Source: Brachionus koreanus
Taxonomy: Eukaryota; Rotifera; Eurotatoria; Ploima; Brachionidae
Assembly: GCA_016987375.1 (NCBI GenBank)
Contig: PJRA01000216.1
Span: forward strand, 1,228,266-1,292,265
Reading direction: 5' to 3'
DNA length: 64,000 nucleotides
Under the pieces are notes generated by a model. The model saw nothing but the letters and a program-made list of their open reading frames with translations. It made no database searches and had not been told where the DNA came from. Below are positions 10,968-23,108 of the stretch, one piece after another (position 1 is the first letter of the stretch; each line of letters begins with the position of its first letter). Both the position numbers and the translations under genes were made by a program.

Positions 10968-13900
10968 TTATGGATAGTTGGCCGAGTCGTCGATATCAGA
11001 ACCCAATATAGATGGTATAATGGAATCTATTTGAACGTTACCAATAGCATCATTAAAAAATACCTCTTCCATAATCACTGTATTCATACGCTTTAAGGAG
11101 GCTATTTTTAGCAACAAACGCTCGGCTCGCTCCGTGTCAACTAAAGTCTCGGAATTTCTCTCTTTTTCTTCACTATCAGCTTTTTCCACTTTATCATTTG
11201 ATTCTATTTTGGCATTAGTCTTGTTTATGTATTCTTTCAATTGTTTGCATGCCAAGCTTCGAAACGATTTTACTTGATCTTTGAATGTGAGCGTTTTTTG
11301 AGCTTTTATGAATCCTTTGCTAGGATTATTATTCATGTCATACTGATTTTGTGACTGATCATAGTAATTTAAGCTAATGGAGTCTGAAATTTAGCATGAA
11401 AAAAGAAAGTAATTAGAGATTATTTTTGTGGAGAAAAAATTTAAATGATAGCTAACCTGTATCAAACAATGATATAAGCTTTAAATAGGCATATTCGACT
11501 TGATTTAATTTAAGTCTTTCGCAATCGTTAATGAATGTTTGTAGGTAAAATAACTGTTCGTTTATAATCGAGTATTTTCTATTCGTATTATTGTTTTGGT
11601 ATTTGACATTCAAATTTGCCAACAGTGTGGTTAATGAAAGCGACTTTGAACATTGAGACATACCAAGAGCGAATACATCAAACCAATTTTTTTGCAATAA
11701 GACTATCTGAACGTCAATACTAAAATAAAAAAAAATTTAACAAATTTTTAAAAAAAAGTTTTTCAATTTTTTTTTGTTATAAAAGCAAAATAGTTTCGAA
11801 AAACAATTCAACTAACTCGAGTAATTTGAAAGCATTGTTTGAACTTTTGACCCATTCAAACGATTGAAGGAGCAACCGAGAAGCCGATTGAAGTATAAAA
11901 TTTTCACTAAACGGCAAAATGGGTGCCGAAATTGAAAATTCAGTTTGCTCTTCGTTCACCATATTCTCACCATTTAACTGTTCCCAAATTTTTTTCTCAT
12001 TAGCAAGCTCTGTTTGCATGTCATCGCCTTTTAGTAGTGTGCTCAAATTCTTATTAAAAGAAATATCAAAAATCTATTCAATTGAATTAACCCAATAGAA
12101 ATTTTATATTACGTTTTTATTCGAAGCAGCTCTTGCCAAACTATCAAATGCTCTCAAAATGGCGTCTTTTTTGTTTACTGGTTGTGCTTGCTCTTCGTTC
12201 TCATTTTCAACTTGAGAAAACAAAGAATTTGGTGATGTCAATTCATTATTCTTTTTGAGAAACAATTGTTCATAGATTCCAAGCTTGGATTTTGGCGAAA
12301 AGTTCTTCTGGTCATTTGGTAGTGGATTGTAGACTGATGAAGAGGATGCAATTGAATTGTAACCTGAGGAACACGAACTTGATGATATTGATGAAATTGG
12401 CGATGAGGATTTAAAATTAGAACCTGAATTTTGTTCACCTTGACCATCTGGCTTCGTTTCATCCGGATTCGGACCGCCATCTTAAACTAAAACATGAAGA
12501 AATATTCCAACAAATGTTCTTGTGAAAAATCTTACAGAATTTTCCTCTTGGTTTACCGACAGTATTTTGGGCATTAGTTAAATTCTCTTTGCTTTTTCCA
12601 GCTATTTTCTGACCTTGTATGGAGGCATTTGGATCTAAATTCATTGATCCAACAAATGGTCGCCTCTCATTCTGCACAGCTAAAGTATAAACATTTTTTA
12701 AATATTCGAAATTAAATTTTCAGAATTAATTACAGGCAAACTCTTAACTTTTTAGATTAGTTTAAAATAACTTTGTTTAAATGATTTAATTTTGTGTTAA
12801 AAAAATTCAAAAGCTTAACAAAAATTTGTTGTTTTATTTATTGAAAACTTTGAATAAATTAAAATTTTTCAAAGCTTATTCTTAGAGTTTATCAAATAAA
12901 AGTTCAAAACTTAGAAGCATGCGCATTTCTCTCAAATAAAATTCTAAAGGCGTCAATTAATTTTCTGTATATGTTAAAGTTTGAATTCTTGTGCATGGGT
13001 GACACTAAATTTTTTTTTTTTGTGAGTGAAATTTTATTTCTTTTAATTTTTAGATAATAAAAAAAATTTATTTGGTTTTTATTTTGAGCACTTGATGGCC
13101 TTTTTTATCTTAAATAGAAAGTAGTTTAATATTTACTTAGAATTATAGATTCTAGATTATGCAAGTTATTTAGAAAATTTTGATTTAGACTTTTCGTTAG
13201 AATGTATGATTCTTAATAAAAATTTTATTTAGTAAATAAATTTGGTATTTGAAAAGTTTCATAAATAATTTTTTACCTTTAAACTATTTAACTTGTTTTC
13301 AATCAAGATATTATTTTTAACCTAAAGCAAAGATTGCAGTGAACAGATTGGCACTAGCAATATAATGCTCATTTTAAAATTATTAATTATGTTGCTTTTT
13401 TAAGATTTTAGATACTTAATAATAATAAGTCGTTTCAAGAAACTACGATGTAAAATATCATGCTAAGCCTTGAACTGATTTGGTCTCTCAAAAATATAAT
13501 CTCAAATTATTTTTGTACTCTTATCTTATTTGAATTATTGAAAAACGTATAAACTTTATATGTTTTCTGAATGAAGAGCATAAAAAAAAACAAAGCAAAT
13601 AGCATAAAAAAAACAATCGATAATTTTGTTTGATTTTGATTTAAAATAAATTCTGAAAACTAATAAAGACAATTAATTAATTTTTCTGGCGCTAAAGCTA
13701 ATTTTAAATGTAATAAATAAAGCAACAAACATAAAAGTACATTTGAAAAATTAGCATTTTTAAATTAAAATTTTTTTTTTCCCCTAAACCAAAGTAAAAA
13801 TAAACTAATGCTAAATTAATCATGTGATTTGATTGAAAATTTGTTTGTTTTTTACTCTTTTGTTTTTCTTACCTTCTACTTTCATTCCTGATGCCAGACA

Positions 13901-15133
13901 CTTTTGCCATCTGCACGATTGACACCGGTTTCTCATTGTCTTATTAACAATACATCTATTCGAACCAAGACAAGTGTACTTGACATTTTTTCTTACAGAG
14001 CGTTTAAAAAATCCCTTACATCCCTCGCATGACACGACACCATAGTGTCGACCAGATGCCTTGTCTCCACATACTATACAAAATAGTAAGCTAGTATCGA
14101 CTTCTTCGTCATTTATGCTTATTTTCGAGTTGGCATTAGAGTCGTATGTTTGGGGCGACAATTTATTTAGCAGTTTAGAATAATGGCTGCTTGATTGATT
14201 GTTGGTAGTGGCGGCCACAACTGCAGCGGCCGCTGCAGCAGCAGTTCGTTCAATGTCAGTAAAATTTTTCTGATGCTGAATCGAATAGTCCGAGTGTTGG
14301 CTCATCATGGGACTAGAGCTGCTTTTAGCCAGTGTTTGTGAACTATTGCGACGATGTAAATTTTTTTGCAAAAATTGTTGTTGCAAAATCATGGACAAAT
14401 TGTCCGTATTTACAGTGGTAAGCAAATTTGAATTGGAGGCTTGTTTGAGCAGCTTTTGTTTAAGAGAGTCAAGGTCATTGGCCTGGTCTATTTGATCCGA
14501 GTCGTTTGCTTGGCTGTTAGCTTGGGCCTCGTCAGTGTAGTTCTCGAATTCGTCACTGTTCTCGCCGTTATTGCTGTTGAAAGCGGACGAGGGCGACGAA
14601 AAACTCTGATTAGATGCATTGTCCTCATCGTGTTTAGCCTCATCGTCTGCCTTAGCCGACATCTTAATCTTTCGAAACTTGCTCGACTTGGGCTCTTCGT
14701 CGTACTCGTCTTCATGCATCACCTGATTATTGTAATTGTACAATCTGTTCAGTATTTGATTATGATCGAGCGAGGACGCTCCATACTGATTGTACTGATC
14801 GTAGCCCTGAGCGGCAGCGGACTCCTCGTATAACCGATTGAGATGAGACCGCTTGTTCATTATGGACTTGGTGCACGACTGTTTCGAGTTAGCATAGACC
14901 TGTTCGGCGTATTCCGAGTCGCTCGCCTGGCTGTGCGTACTCCCGTTCGGACTCATCAGCTCTGTTTTTACATTATCCGCATAGGCTTTTTTGTACTGTG
15001 TATTTGAATCGTACTGATCGTATTTGAAGCGTTTGGGCACGTGATGCCCAAAGTGGCTCGGAATGCTCGATTCTGTTTGGTTTATGTTGGCCGAGTTTAG
15101 GCCCGACAGCATTGAGTCCGGATATGTTTGCAT
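10968..15133 (-). CDS. NR2C: Nuclear receptor of the NR2C group (TR2/TR4, HR78-like)
   Basis: Six exons, 15133-13873, 12679-12536, 12480-12113, 12049-11817, 11719-11457 and 11383-10968, join in phase to about 894 aa. Residues 1-350 are a Ser/Gln/Asn-rich transactivation region with an alanine run near residue 295. The DNA-binding domain (about 353-420) has two C4 zinc fingers and the P-box CEGCKGFF. The extension reads [11 protein letters not shown] across the first intron, as in TR2/TR4. The linker has [13 protein letters not shown], a motif kept in vertebrate TR4. The ligand-binding domain (about 640-894) includes [27 protein letters not shown] and [15 protein letters not shown]2C receptors bind direct repeats of AGGTCA and act in the nucleus as repressors or activators. 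An intron of 1.2 kb separates the two zinc-finger coding parts from the rest. The first exon is much richer in G and C than its surroundings. Confidence 0.95.
12680..13872. other. Long intron of the NR2C gene
   Basis: This intron follows the DNA-binding-domain exon. It is AT-rich and holds no open frame with a recognisable product and no clear repeat. It is some twenty times longer than the typical intron of this window, which leaves room for regulatory sequence. Confidence 0.6.
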
Positions 15134-15688
15134 TTATTTTTATCTAAGAGTTAAAATGACAAAAATAAAAACACGCATTTAAATTATTTGAAGAAAAATT
15201 AAGGAAAAAAAAAAGCACAAATCAATATTGCCAATAAATAAAAAACATAATTTCGTATTATTTAAAAAAGAAGAAAAATAAAAGAGAGAGAGAGAGAGAA
15301 CAAAAGGCGCACGAGAGCAATAGGCTTATCAGAAAAAATGAACTTTAAGTTTATTTTTTTTCCTTAAAAATCATCATCATGCTCATCATCGTATTCATCA
15401 TTCTAGTTTGGTTTATCGATTTTTCGATAATTTGTTGAATTTTTAATTCCCAAAGCCTCTGATCTAAATATAATTTCCTATTTAACCATTGAATGAATCA
15501 CGTGCACCTAAAACGAGCTATTTGTGCCTCATTTGACTACTAATTTATCTGTATGATGATAAAACTCATAGCTCACTTTACCTGGTTAATTGCAATATGT
15601 GGCCATTTGGCTCTTTGACGGTTGCTCACTTTGAACTATTTTGTACGCTTATCTTTTTTGTCCTATCTAATGAGGTCAGTTGCATGCA

Positions 15689-15698
15689 ATCACGTGAT
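15689..15698. promoter_or_regulatory. Palindromic E-box ATCACGTGAT
   Basis: This is a perfect 10-bp palindrome with a CACGTG core, the recognition site of USF, MITF/TFE and Myc-type basic helix-loop-helix leucine-zipper factors. It lies about 560 bp upstream of the NR2C start codon. A second CACGTG occurs near 15499. Confidence 0.4.
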
Positions 15699-15866
15699 GC
15701 CCAAAATAATTAACTTTTGGCAACGCTCTCTAGTCTAGAGTGCAAGCATAATTTCTAAATTATATAGGAGATATTTCTTAGTATATTTTTTTCTATTAAA
15801 ATAATTTATCTAAATCTAAGTTAATTTATTACTGAATTTTTAAAAGTTCGCTGTTTGTGTGCGAAG

Positions 15867-15878
15867 TGACCCTGTCCT
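15867..15878 (-). promoter_or_regulatory. Possible nuclear-receptor element (DR0, AGGACA GGGTCA)
   Basis: On the minus strand, two AGGTCA-like half-sites sit head to tail with no spacer. A perfect AGGTCA lies 190 bp away at 15673. Receptors of the NR2 class bind such direct repeats, so self-control of the NR2C gene is possible. This rests on motif similarity alone. Confidence 0.3.
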
Positions 15879-15978
15879 GTCAGTTTAACTTAAAACCCAC
15901 GGGATTTGAATAAAAAATAACAAAAAAAAATAAACTTAGTAATTTAGCTTAGAAAAATAATGATAAAAAAATATATTT

Positions 15979-16416
15979 NNNNNNNNNNNNNNNNNNNNNN
16001 NNNNNNNNNNNNNNNNNNNNNNNNNNNNNNNNNNNNNNNNNNNNNNNNNNNNNNNNNNNNNNNNNNNNNNNNNNNNNNNNNNNNNNNNNNNNNNNNNNNN
16101 NNNNNNNNNNNNNNNNNNNNNNNNNNNNNNNNNNNNNNNNNNNNNNNNNNNNNNNNNNNNNNNNNNNNNNNNNNNNNNNNNNNNNNNNNNNNNNNNNNNN
16201 NNNNNNNNNNNNNNNNNNNNNNNNNNNNNNNNNNNNNNNNNNNNNNNNNNNNNNNNNNNNNNNNNNNNNNNNNNNNNNNNNNNNNNNNNNNNNNNNNNNN
16301 NNNNNNNNNNNNNNNNNNNNNNNNNNNNNNNNNNNNNNNNNNNNNNNNNNNNNNNNNNNNNNNNNNNNNNNNNNNNNNNNNNNNNNNNNNNNNNNNNNNN
16401 NNNNNNNNNNNNNNNN
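15979..16416. other. Assembly gap (438 N)
   Basis: This is an unsequenced run of N bases upstream of the NR2C gene. An (AG)n run lies about 680 bp to its left and a (TC)n run about 135 bp to its right. Such purine/pyrimidine tracts may have hindered assembly. Open frames reported through the N run are artefacts. Confidence 0.98.
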
Positions 16417-16546
16417 GTGTTGCTCTTATCGCATTATTCTCTCTCGCCTTTGCCAAGCAATTCAATTCATAATTAAGGTTTAGTTATGTTTTTTGTTGTT
16501 TAGAATTTGGCACAGCACAATTTAATTTGTTGAATAAAAAGCTTTT

Positions 16547-16550
<4 letters not shown>

Positions 16551-16582
<32 letters not shown>
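16551..16582. repeat. (TC)n microsatellite
   Basis: About 16 TC units follow a run of T. An (AG)n tract lies on the other side of the assembly gap. GA/CT tracts are bound by GAGA-type factors in some invertebrates. Confidence 0.9.
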
Positions 16583-16585
<3 letters not shown>

Positions 16586-19500
16586 TTTTCTCGAATAAGT
16601 TGACGACTATCTTTGCTCTTTAGGATTTTGAAATTATAATTTATGATTTGAACGAAATTACTCTTTAAACTTGTGATTGAAATAAATTTTTCTTGGCACC
16701 AATTCTAAGGCATTGACCTAAAATTTGTACTCGTACAACTATTTGAAATCGAACACTTTTAACCCGGATAAAATTGAAACTAAAAAGCTAGTCAAAACAA
16801 GAGCAATGATTCTAATTAATATTTCAGGTCGGGGTTAACTACAATATTCATTAGCATAGAAAAAATTCGTATTTGCATGAGAATTTTGTACGCGAGATCA
16901 GCCTAGCTTTTTGAGGTCATTTCGCATTATCTTAAATTTAGAATTCGTCTTTTTTCGGGTCATTTAAAATCCAAGTTCGACACATATTTCAATTTGAAGT
17001 AAACAAAAATTTAAGTTGACGCATCGATCCACAGATTGACAATGTGAAAATTTCGTCTTTATTAACCCAAATACTGCTCTCAAACGACCTTATATTTGGG
17101 CCAAGTTATCAATCATATTTTTGCTGGCCTTAAAATTGAGCTTTTTGGCCAAATCTTTTTTGAACTCTTATAAAAAAAAAAAATTTCTTTTCTCACAAAT
17201 AAAATTACCTTTAGCATTAAAACAAAATTGAAAAATAGACCTATAGTTAAATTTGCAACAATCAAAAGTCAAAATCTTGAAAAAAATTATTTATTTAACC
17301 ATTTGAAAATGACCTTCTAAAAGAACAAAAATTTTAAATAAAATTTTTGGAATTATTTGCATTACGGGTGTTAACTGACTATAAAAAAGTTCAAAAATGA
17401 AATTAGCTTTATTGAAAAATCCATGGAAACAAGCACTTTAATCAATAAAAGTGAATTTCTTTTTCAATAGCTTTTTATTTACAAATAGAATGTCAATATG
17501 ATATAGGACTCATAAAGGCTTAAAAAGTGTATCAATGATGTAGCAACCAAACAAAAATGGATTGATAAATAAACACATAAAATCTTAAGCGTTGAAAGTA
17601 TCTTCAAATTTAAAAAATTTTCATTTAGCATTATTCTGAATTTGGTCTAGGTCATAAATTGTATAAAATCTCTAAAATAGTATTGATTGTTTAAAATAAA
17701 CTTAAATTTTTAAAAATTAAAAAATTATTATAAAAAGCTAAAAAAAAATAATAATTTTGATTATTTGACTCAGTGGAATTTTAGAACTTTCTTATTTTTG
17801 AGTAGAAATTAAAAATTACAAAAATTTGCGATACGGGCTAGTAAAATTTGAAAATTTTGAAATAAAAAAAAAACCTTTAAAATCACTTAGCACGAAAAGA
17901 TAAGCTTTAAACTAGCAATTTGGGAATATTTTGACAATAATTTTATAGTTTAAGTTTAATGAGATTTAATTTTTTGTAACATTGACCAAATTAGTAAGAA
18001 AATTTGATCGCAACCAGTTTACTTAGCTTGAATCCATGTCAGAAATTTTGTTTAAAAATCAAAGCTAACTAAAATTAATTGAAAATTTAAGTTATTTATT
18101 TATTTATTTTTAAAAGCTCTAAGCGTTTATTAATTAAATTTAGATAGATCAAATTAAGAATTTTTAAATCATTAATTTCAAGTATTTATTTTTTAAATTA
18201 AAATTTAAATGTCATTAATTATTATACGAGTTAAATCAAGTCACTTTTATACAAATTGCCTTGACTAAAATATAAAAAGCCATCAAAAGTAGTCACTTTT
18301 TTATTTTTGCTCCTTTTTTTTTCTTCAATTTCAATTTCCAACTGACTTACTTAATTCTAAAAAATTTTACTTTGTAAACTTTTAGTTTCTATGCAATGAA
18401 AAACATAATAAATCCAGTTATTCCTGAGCATCTCTAGCTAAGGTTTTTTTTCTTCTAAATATTAAAATTCAATGTAAATTATGATCAATAAAAAATTGTA
18501 CACACTTGAAATTTTGACCCAATCTTGTTAGTGTTATGATCGGTAGGTATCGTTTAAATTTAAAAAGCTTACGATTTTTTTTAGTTTTATTTTGATTATA
18601 AATATTTTACCTTATTAACTTTTGTCAGAATGTTTTAAAAATCCAAAAAAATTAACTAAAGTAGTTTTCAAATAGCTAATGGCATTGATCTTACTTTTTC
18701 ATAAAATATTTAGTTAAATCGTAAAAGCAACTTTTCCTAAGCTTTTTGAATAGCAATGAGAATTGATTTTTTCCTATTTTTAAAAAATTATGCAAAATTT
18801 TTAAATTCTGACAAAATCAAAGGTAAAAATAAACCAAAGTAATAAAACTTGAACTTTCTTCATTTTTATCATTTTCTCATAAATTCAAACAAGAAATTTT
18901 TTAATTAGCTTTCTCGAAAAGAAATTAAAATTATTAATCTTACAATTTATCTGATAAAATAAGTTTAAAATGCTACGACTTTTTAATTTCGTAAAATTCA
19001 AAAAGTATCAAAAGTAATAAGCATTTATTAATTTCTACACATCACGAATTCTAGCTCATCAAACTATCACAACTATAATTTATGCAAATTTCTTATTTTA
19101 CTAAAAAAAAATTAAATTAAATTTTTAGCTTTTAACTCGGCATTTAATGTAAAAATAAAACAATTTTGAAAATCAATAGGTTTTCGCACAAGAATTTTCT
19201 AAAAATCTATAAAGGGTTAACTGTAATCTAAGCTATTTATTTGCGTTTTGTTTTATTTCAAATACTAATCACTAACTCCTGATTGCATTATTAAAACTAA
19301 TAAAATATTATTATTTTAGACTGAATTTGAACTCAAATCGATTTTAGGAAAAAACTAATTTTCTTATTTGAGACTATGAATTTATTTTTATTGCTGCAGC
19401 TGCATCACTGATTTGAGTTTTGTTTCAACTTTTTTCCAGAACGCATTTACCAGCTGAATCACGTGAAAAGATTGCATTACACGATCTTAAAAACCAACTG

Positions 19501-19902
19501 CTTAACTTATCATTCATTAATTTCGTTAAAAGCTTTTCTATAAATGAAGCGATCGATTCGATTTTATACAATACATAAATGAGTTTAGAAGTTTAGAGAG
19601 TTTGTTTTTAAATGCAGCTGCTCTGGAGTTATAAGTCAAGAAACAAAATATAAAAAAATTTTGAAAATGCATACCATAAAATACAATAAAAAGCTAGTTA
19701 TTTTTAAAAAGCATAATTTTTTAGTAAAATTCCAAACACTTGTCAATCAAGTTTATCATTCCAATTTTAATAAATCATCATATTTAAAAATTGAAATAAT
19801 ATAAAATTCTTCAATACCCGTGACTGAAAAATACAAAACGTGTTTAACAAATTACAATTATGTAATTGTAAAAATTTTATTTATTTATTTATTAATTCTA
19901 AG

Positions 19903-19960
19903 CTAAGGCCGATCGCCGACCACTTGCTCAGTGACCCGTCAAATAAGGGGCACTGTGTTT
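19903..19960. repeat. GC-rich patch with a CAGTG/CACTG palindrome
   Basis: In otherwise AT-rich DNA this patch reads GGCCGATCGCCGACC and then CAGTGACCC, about ten bases, GGGGCACTG. The two last motifs are near-perfect reverse complements and can form a hairpin. A TTTA-repeat run precedes it. It may be the end of a DNA transposon or a short structured element. The identity is unknown. Confidence 0.4.
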
Positions 19961-21873
19961 TGCATAAAAATATAAAAAAATTGTAAAAATTTTATCAACA
20001 ATGCTAAATAGCCAACAAAAATGACTTAGATAAATTTTTATATGATAACCTTTAAATGATATAGAAAAACTAGCAAAAAAATAAAATCTATTGAATTCAA
20101 ATACTCAAAACAGTTGATGAATTTTTTACTACTGCCTAAATTATGAAAAATTATGACTAGTCAATTTGAAAAACTTTCGATTCGTTTTATTTATAAAGTT
20201 TCAAGAAAAAAATATAAAAAATTATGAATCAGTTAAATTCAAGCGCAATTTTATTTTTCTTAAATTCGAATTTCTTCAAAGAAATTGGATACTCTTCCAT
20301 CTGAAGAGTTTTAGGTCTAATGTTAATTGATAATATTTATTTTAGCTAAAAAAACATTTAAATGTTCCAAAATCGAATATTCCATAATAAATAATGAAAT
20401 TTTAATGTATTCTAGACAAGATCAAATTTTAAAAAATATTAATTTTATTTAAAAAATAGATTAAAATAAATAGAAATTAAATTTTTCGGTTAAAAATTAA
20501 TTTCTATAATAAAATTTTTATTCAATAAATAGATTAATGATTCATTTTTATCTTCAATCCCAAAAACAGCTATTGCTACTTACAATGAAAATAAAAAAAA
20601 ATCATTTAGCTATTTTTTTAAAGTAAAAAGTTTAGTTGATGATCTGAATTTTGAGCTGAAATATTTATACCTTAATAACAAAATAATTAGCATTATTGAT
20701 AAAAATGAAAAAATTGACGCAAAACCTATCTCCTACATTTACGACAATTTCAAAATTAGGTATAATAATAAGTAAATTAATATCAGTTTGTTATTCAAGC
20801 TAAATAAAAAGATTTGGATATCCGAAATGTTACATAAGAATAAATTAAATTTGCAAAATTTTAAAACAAAATTAACCAAATAAATTCATTGTCTGAACGT
20901 GGTGTGCTTCATTAACCAAACTTTGAATTTTGTGCTCTCAAGCAAATTAAAAAGTGTTTGAGTTTTATGATCACATTTTATCATCAAATACCATCAATGT
21001 TGAATTTTTCATTTTTAAAATTTTGATGAGTAAATACGCCGTCGTGTCAAGTATCTTTTACCACAAAGAAAAAAATTAAGCTACTCTGAAGTTATTATTT
21101 CAAGCGAAAGCATCAAACTCTAACTTAGAAAAAGTGATTATTGATTTAAACCTAATGACTCGTATTTTATTAATGTAAATTTCAAAATCGAGAGAAATTT
21201 TGAGACAATAATTTTTTTATTGACCTATTTAAAATAATCAAGTAGAAACTTATAAAGCTTCAAAATTAAATAACACTCCTTTCTAAAGATAAATTTAAAA
21301 ACAATTTTGAATGACACTTTAAAAAGGCCTGATATTTTTCTTAAATTTAAAAATTAATTTAAACCCCTTCTGCTTTTATGATTAACACACACACAAATCT
21401 GTGATTACCCTAATCTACTAATTATGTTATTTCCTCTCTCATCTTCAATTTGGTTTGTATTTGCTCAACTTAGCTTTTGGAGTTAGCAAAAGTTGTTCTA
21501 CTTCATCAAAATGCCTGCATTCTATATTGTGAGTCACGTCATGTTACTTAGACATCTAATGTTATTTAATCGAATTTAAAAGATCCGTAATTTTAGTATA
21601 AAAAATTTTCTCCAAATCCTGAGGTGTTTCTTATACCCTTGTTGTTGCAATATCTTTAACTTTTTTTTTTATGAAAATAAGCATATTTTATAACAAAATT
21701 TAATAAATTTTAATAATTTTTAATTAGAGATTTTAAATTAAAAAAAAAATTTAAGAAAGATTAAATTTATTTAATTACAAACAAAGAAAACATGTAACTT
21801 AAAGCTCTGAAAAAATTGTTAAGATTAAATTATGTCGAAATTGGTTTAACTATTTATAAAAATCAATTTAATT

Positions 21874-21990
21874 CTCTAGAACTGCGCAAGAATGTTTTCC
21901 TTTTTATCTATTTTTATCTATGAACTTAAGCGTATGTTCTAGTCCAAAGTTCATAGATAAAAAGGAATATATTCAAGTGTAGCTCTAGAG
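21874..21990. repeat. Long imperfect hairpin
   Basis: The left arm starts CTCTAGA and runs to CCTTTTTATCTATGAACTT, with a 10-base TTTTTATCTA duplication in it. The right arm reads AAGTTCATAGATAAAAAGG and ends CTCTAGAG. The arms pair over about 45 bases with some mismatches around a short loop. It could be a small inverted-repeat transposon or a precursor of small RNA. Confidence 0.5.
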
Positions 21991-23108
21991 CATGTGCTTA
22001 AGCAACGTACTGTCTTAAATTTTCGTGAATTAACTTTATAAAATGTGCAAATTTGAGCTATTTACAAAACCATATTAATCAAAGCTTTTCTTGAATATTT
22101 CTTGATAAATCATTCCATATTTTGGATACCGAAATTTTTAGAGTGATGTTACTTGGTGATTGCATATAACCTGTTTTTGTAAAGCTGTGTTCATTATTAA
22201 TTTACCAATCAGTCCTGTATCGATTTTACCTTGCTTTGGGTGGTCTAAACTATGCGATTTCAGCCGGTACTCTTTCTAATTTTTTTAAATTAAAATGAAA
22301 AAAAAATTTTTTTCAATATGTTACAATTATTACAAAATTAAAATTTATTTTTTTTTATTTGTTTAATCTTTTTATATTTTAAAATTAAATTTTGGCCAAA
22401 ACAGGTTTATGAAGACCATATGTCAAAGAGAATCTTATTTTTTTCAAATAAATTTTAATACTCTGAGTTAGAAGCATGATTTGATTTTAAGTTAGTTAAA
22501 AACCTCCAATTTTTAAATTAAAACTGATGAATTTCTCTATAATTCAATTATTAGCTTGTATTTTAAAAATATTTAAAAATTTATATTCTTAACACTATGG
22601 TCAATGGGTTAAGAAATTTGTTCGAAACTAATTATTGCTAAAATTTATTTTTTTAAAATAGATAACCACTAAAAATTAACTAACATGTTTTTTTTTTTTA
22701 ATAAAATTAAGAATTTTTTTCTAGAGGCTAAATATACGACACATAGCCTTACAGCAAAACTGTTCCCATTGTTAATCATCTCTTAAATTTTATTTTGTAA
22801 AATTTGCGCAATTCTGCAAATTTTTTTTTTAAATTGACAATAGTTCAAACAGCAAGTCAACAGTGGTGGTCATTAAATTAATTTAATAAATAATGAATAA
22901 AAACTAAAGGCAATGTATTTTATTACAGTTAAGATTGTAGAGCTGTACATGTTCAATTTGGACTTAAATTGTTTATCATTTAAAATTGAATAAAATTGTC
23001 ATATGATAAGGTTTGAAAAATACATAAGTTATCTAGAGAGATAAAATTTTGGAAAATTAAGAAATAAAAAAATTTAGGAAAAAAAAAGCATTATTAAAAC
23101 TTAATAAA

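Larger units (their letters stand above)
15134..15978 (-). promoter_or_regulatory. 5' flank and likely promoter of NR2C
   Basis: This region lies upstream of the receptor start. It carries an (AG)n run at 15283-15299, a perfect palindromic E-box ATCACGTGAT at 15689-15698 and a further CACGTG at about 15499. There is an AGGTCA half-site at 15673-15678 and two abutting half-sites (TGACCC TGTCCT) at 15867-15878. GC content is higher than in the adjacent spacer. Promoter function is an inference from position and motifs. Confidence 0.5.
16417..23108. other. 6.7-kb gene desert upstream of NR2C
   Basis: I see no gene here. The longest frames are short and lack motifs. Points of structure are a (TC)n microsatellite at 16551-16582 and a locally GC-richer patch at 19390-19500 with GCTGCAGCTGC and a CACGTG box. 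There is also a GC-rich palindromic patch at about 19903-19960 and a long imperfect hairpin at 21874-21990. The position between a nuclear receptor and the next gene, and the lack of coding sequence, would suit distal regulatory DNA. Confidence 0.55.

Noticed and set aside
12238..12677. Minus-strand frames of 80 and 72 codons
   Set aside because: They read partly in the wrong frame or run past splice sites. The NR2C exons at 12480-12113 and 12679-12536, in the frame giving AFDSLARA and AVQNERRP, explain this stretch.
14307..14833. Open frames on the plus strand of 62 and 130 codons
   Set aside because: They are antisense shadows of the GC-rich NR2C first exon. Its minus-strand frame carries the zinc fingers and is clearly the real one.
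15944..16472. Open frames across the N run on both strands
   Set aside because: The frames consist of unknown bases and have no coding content.
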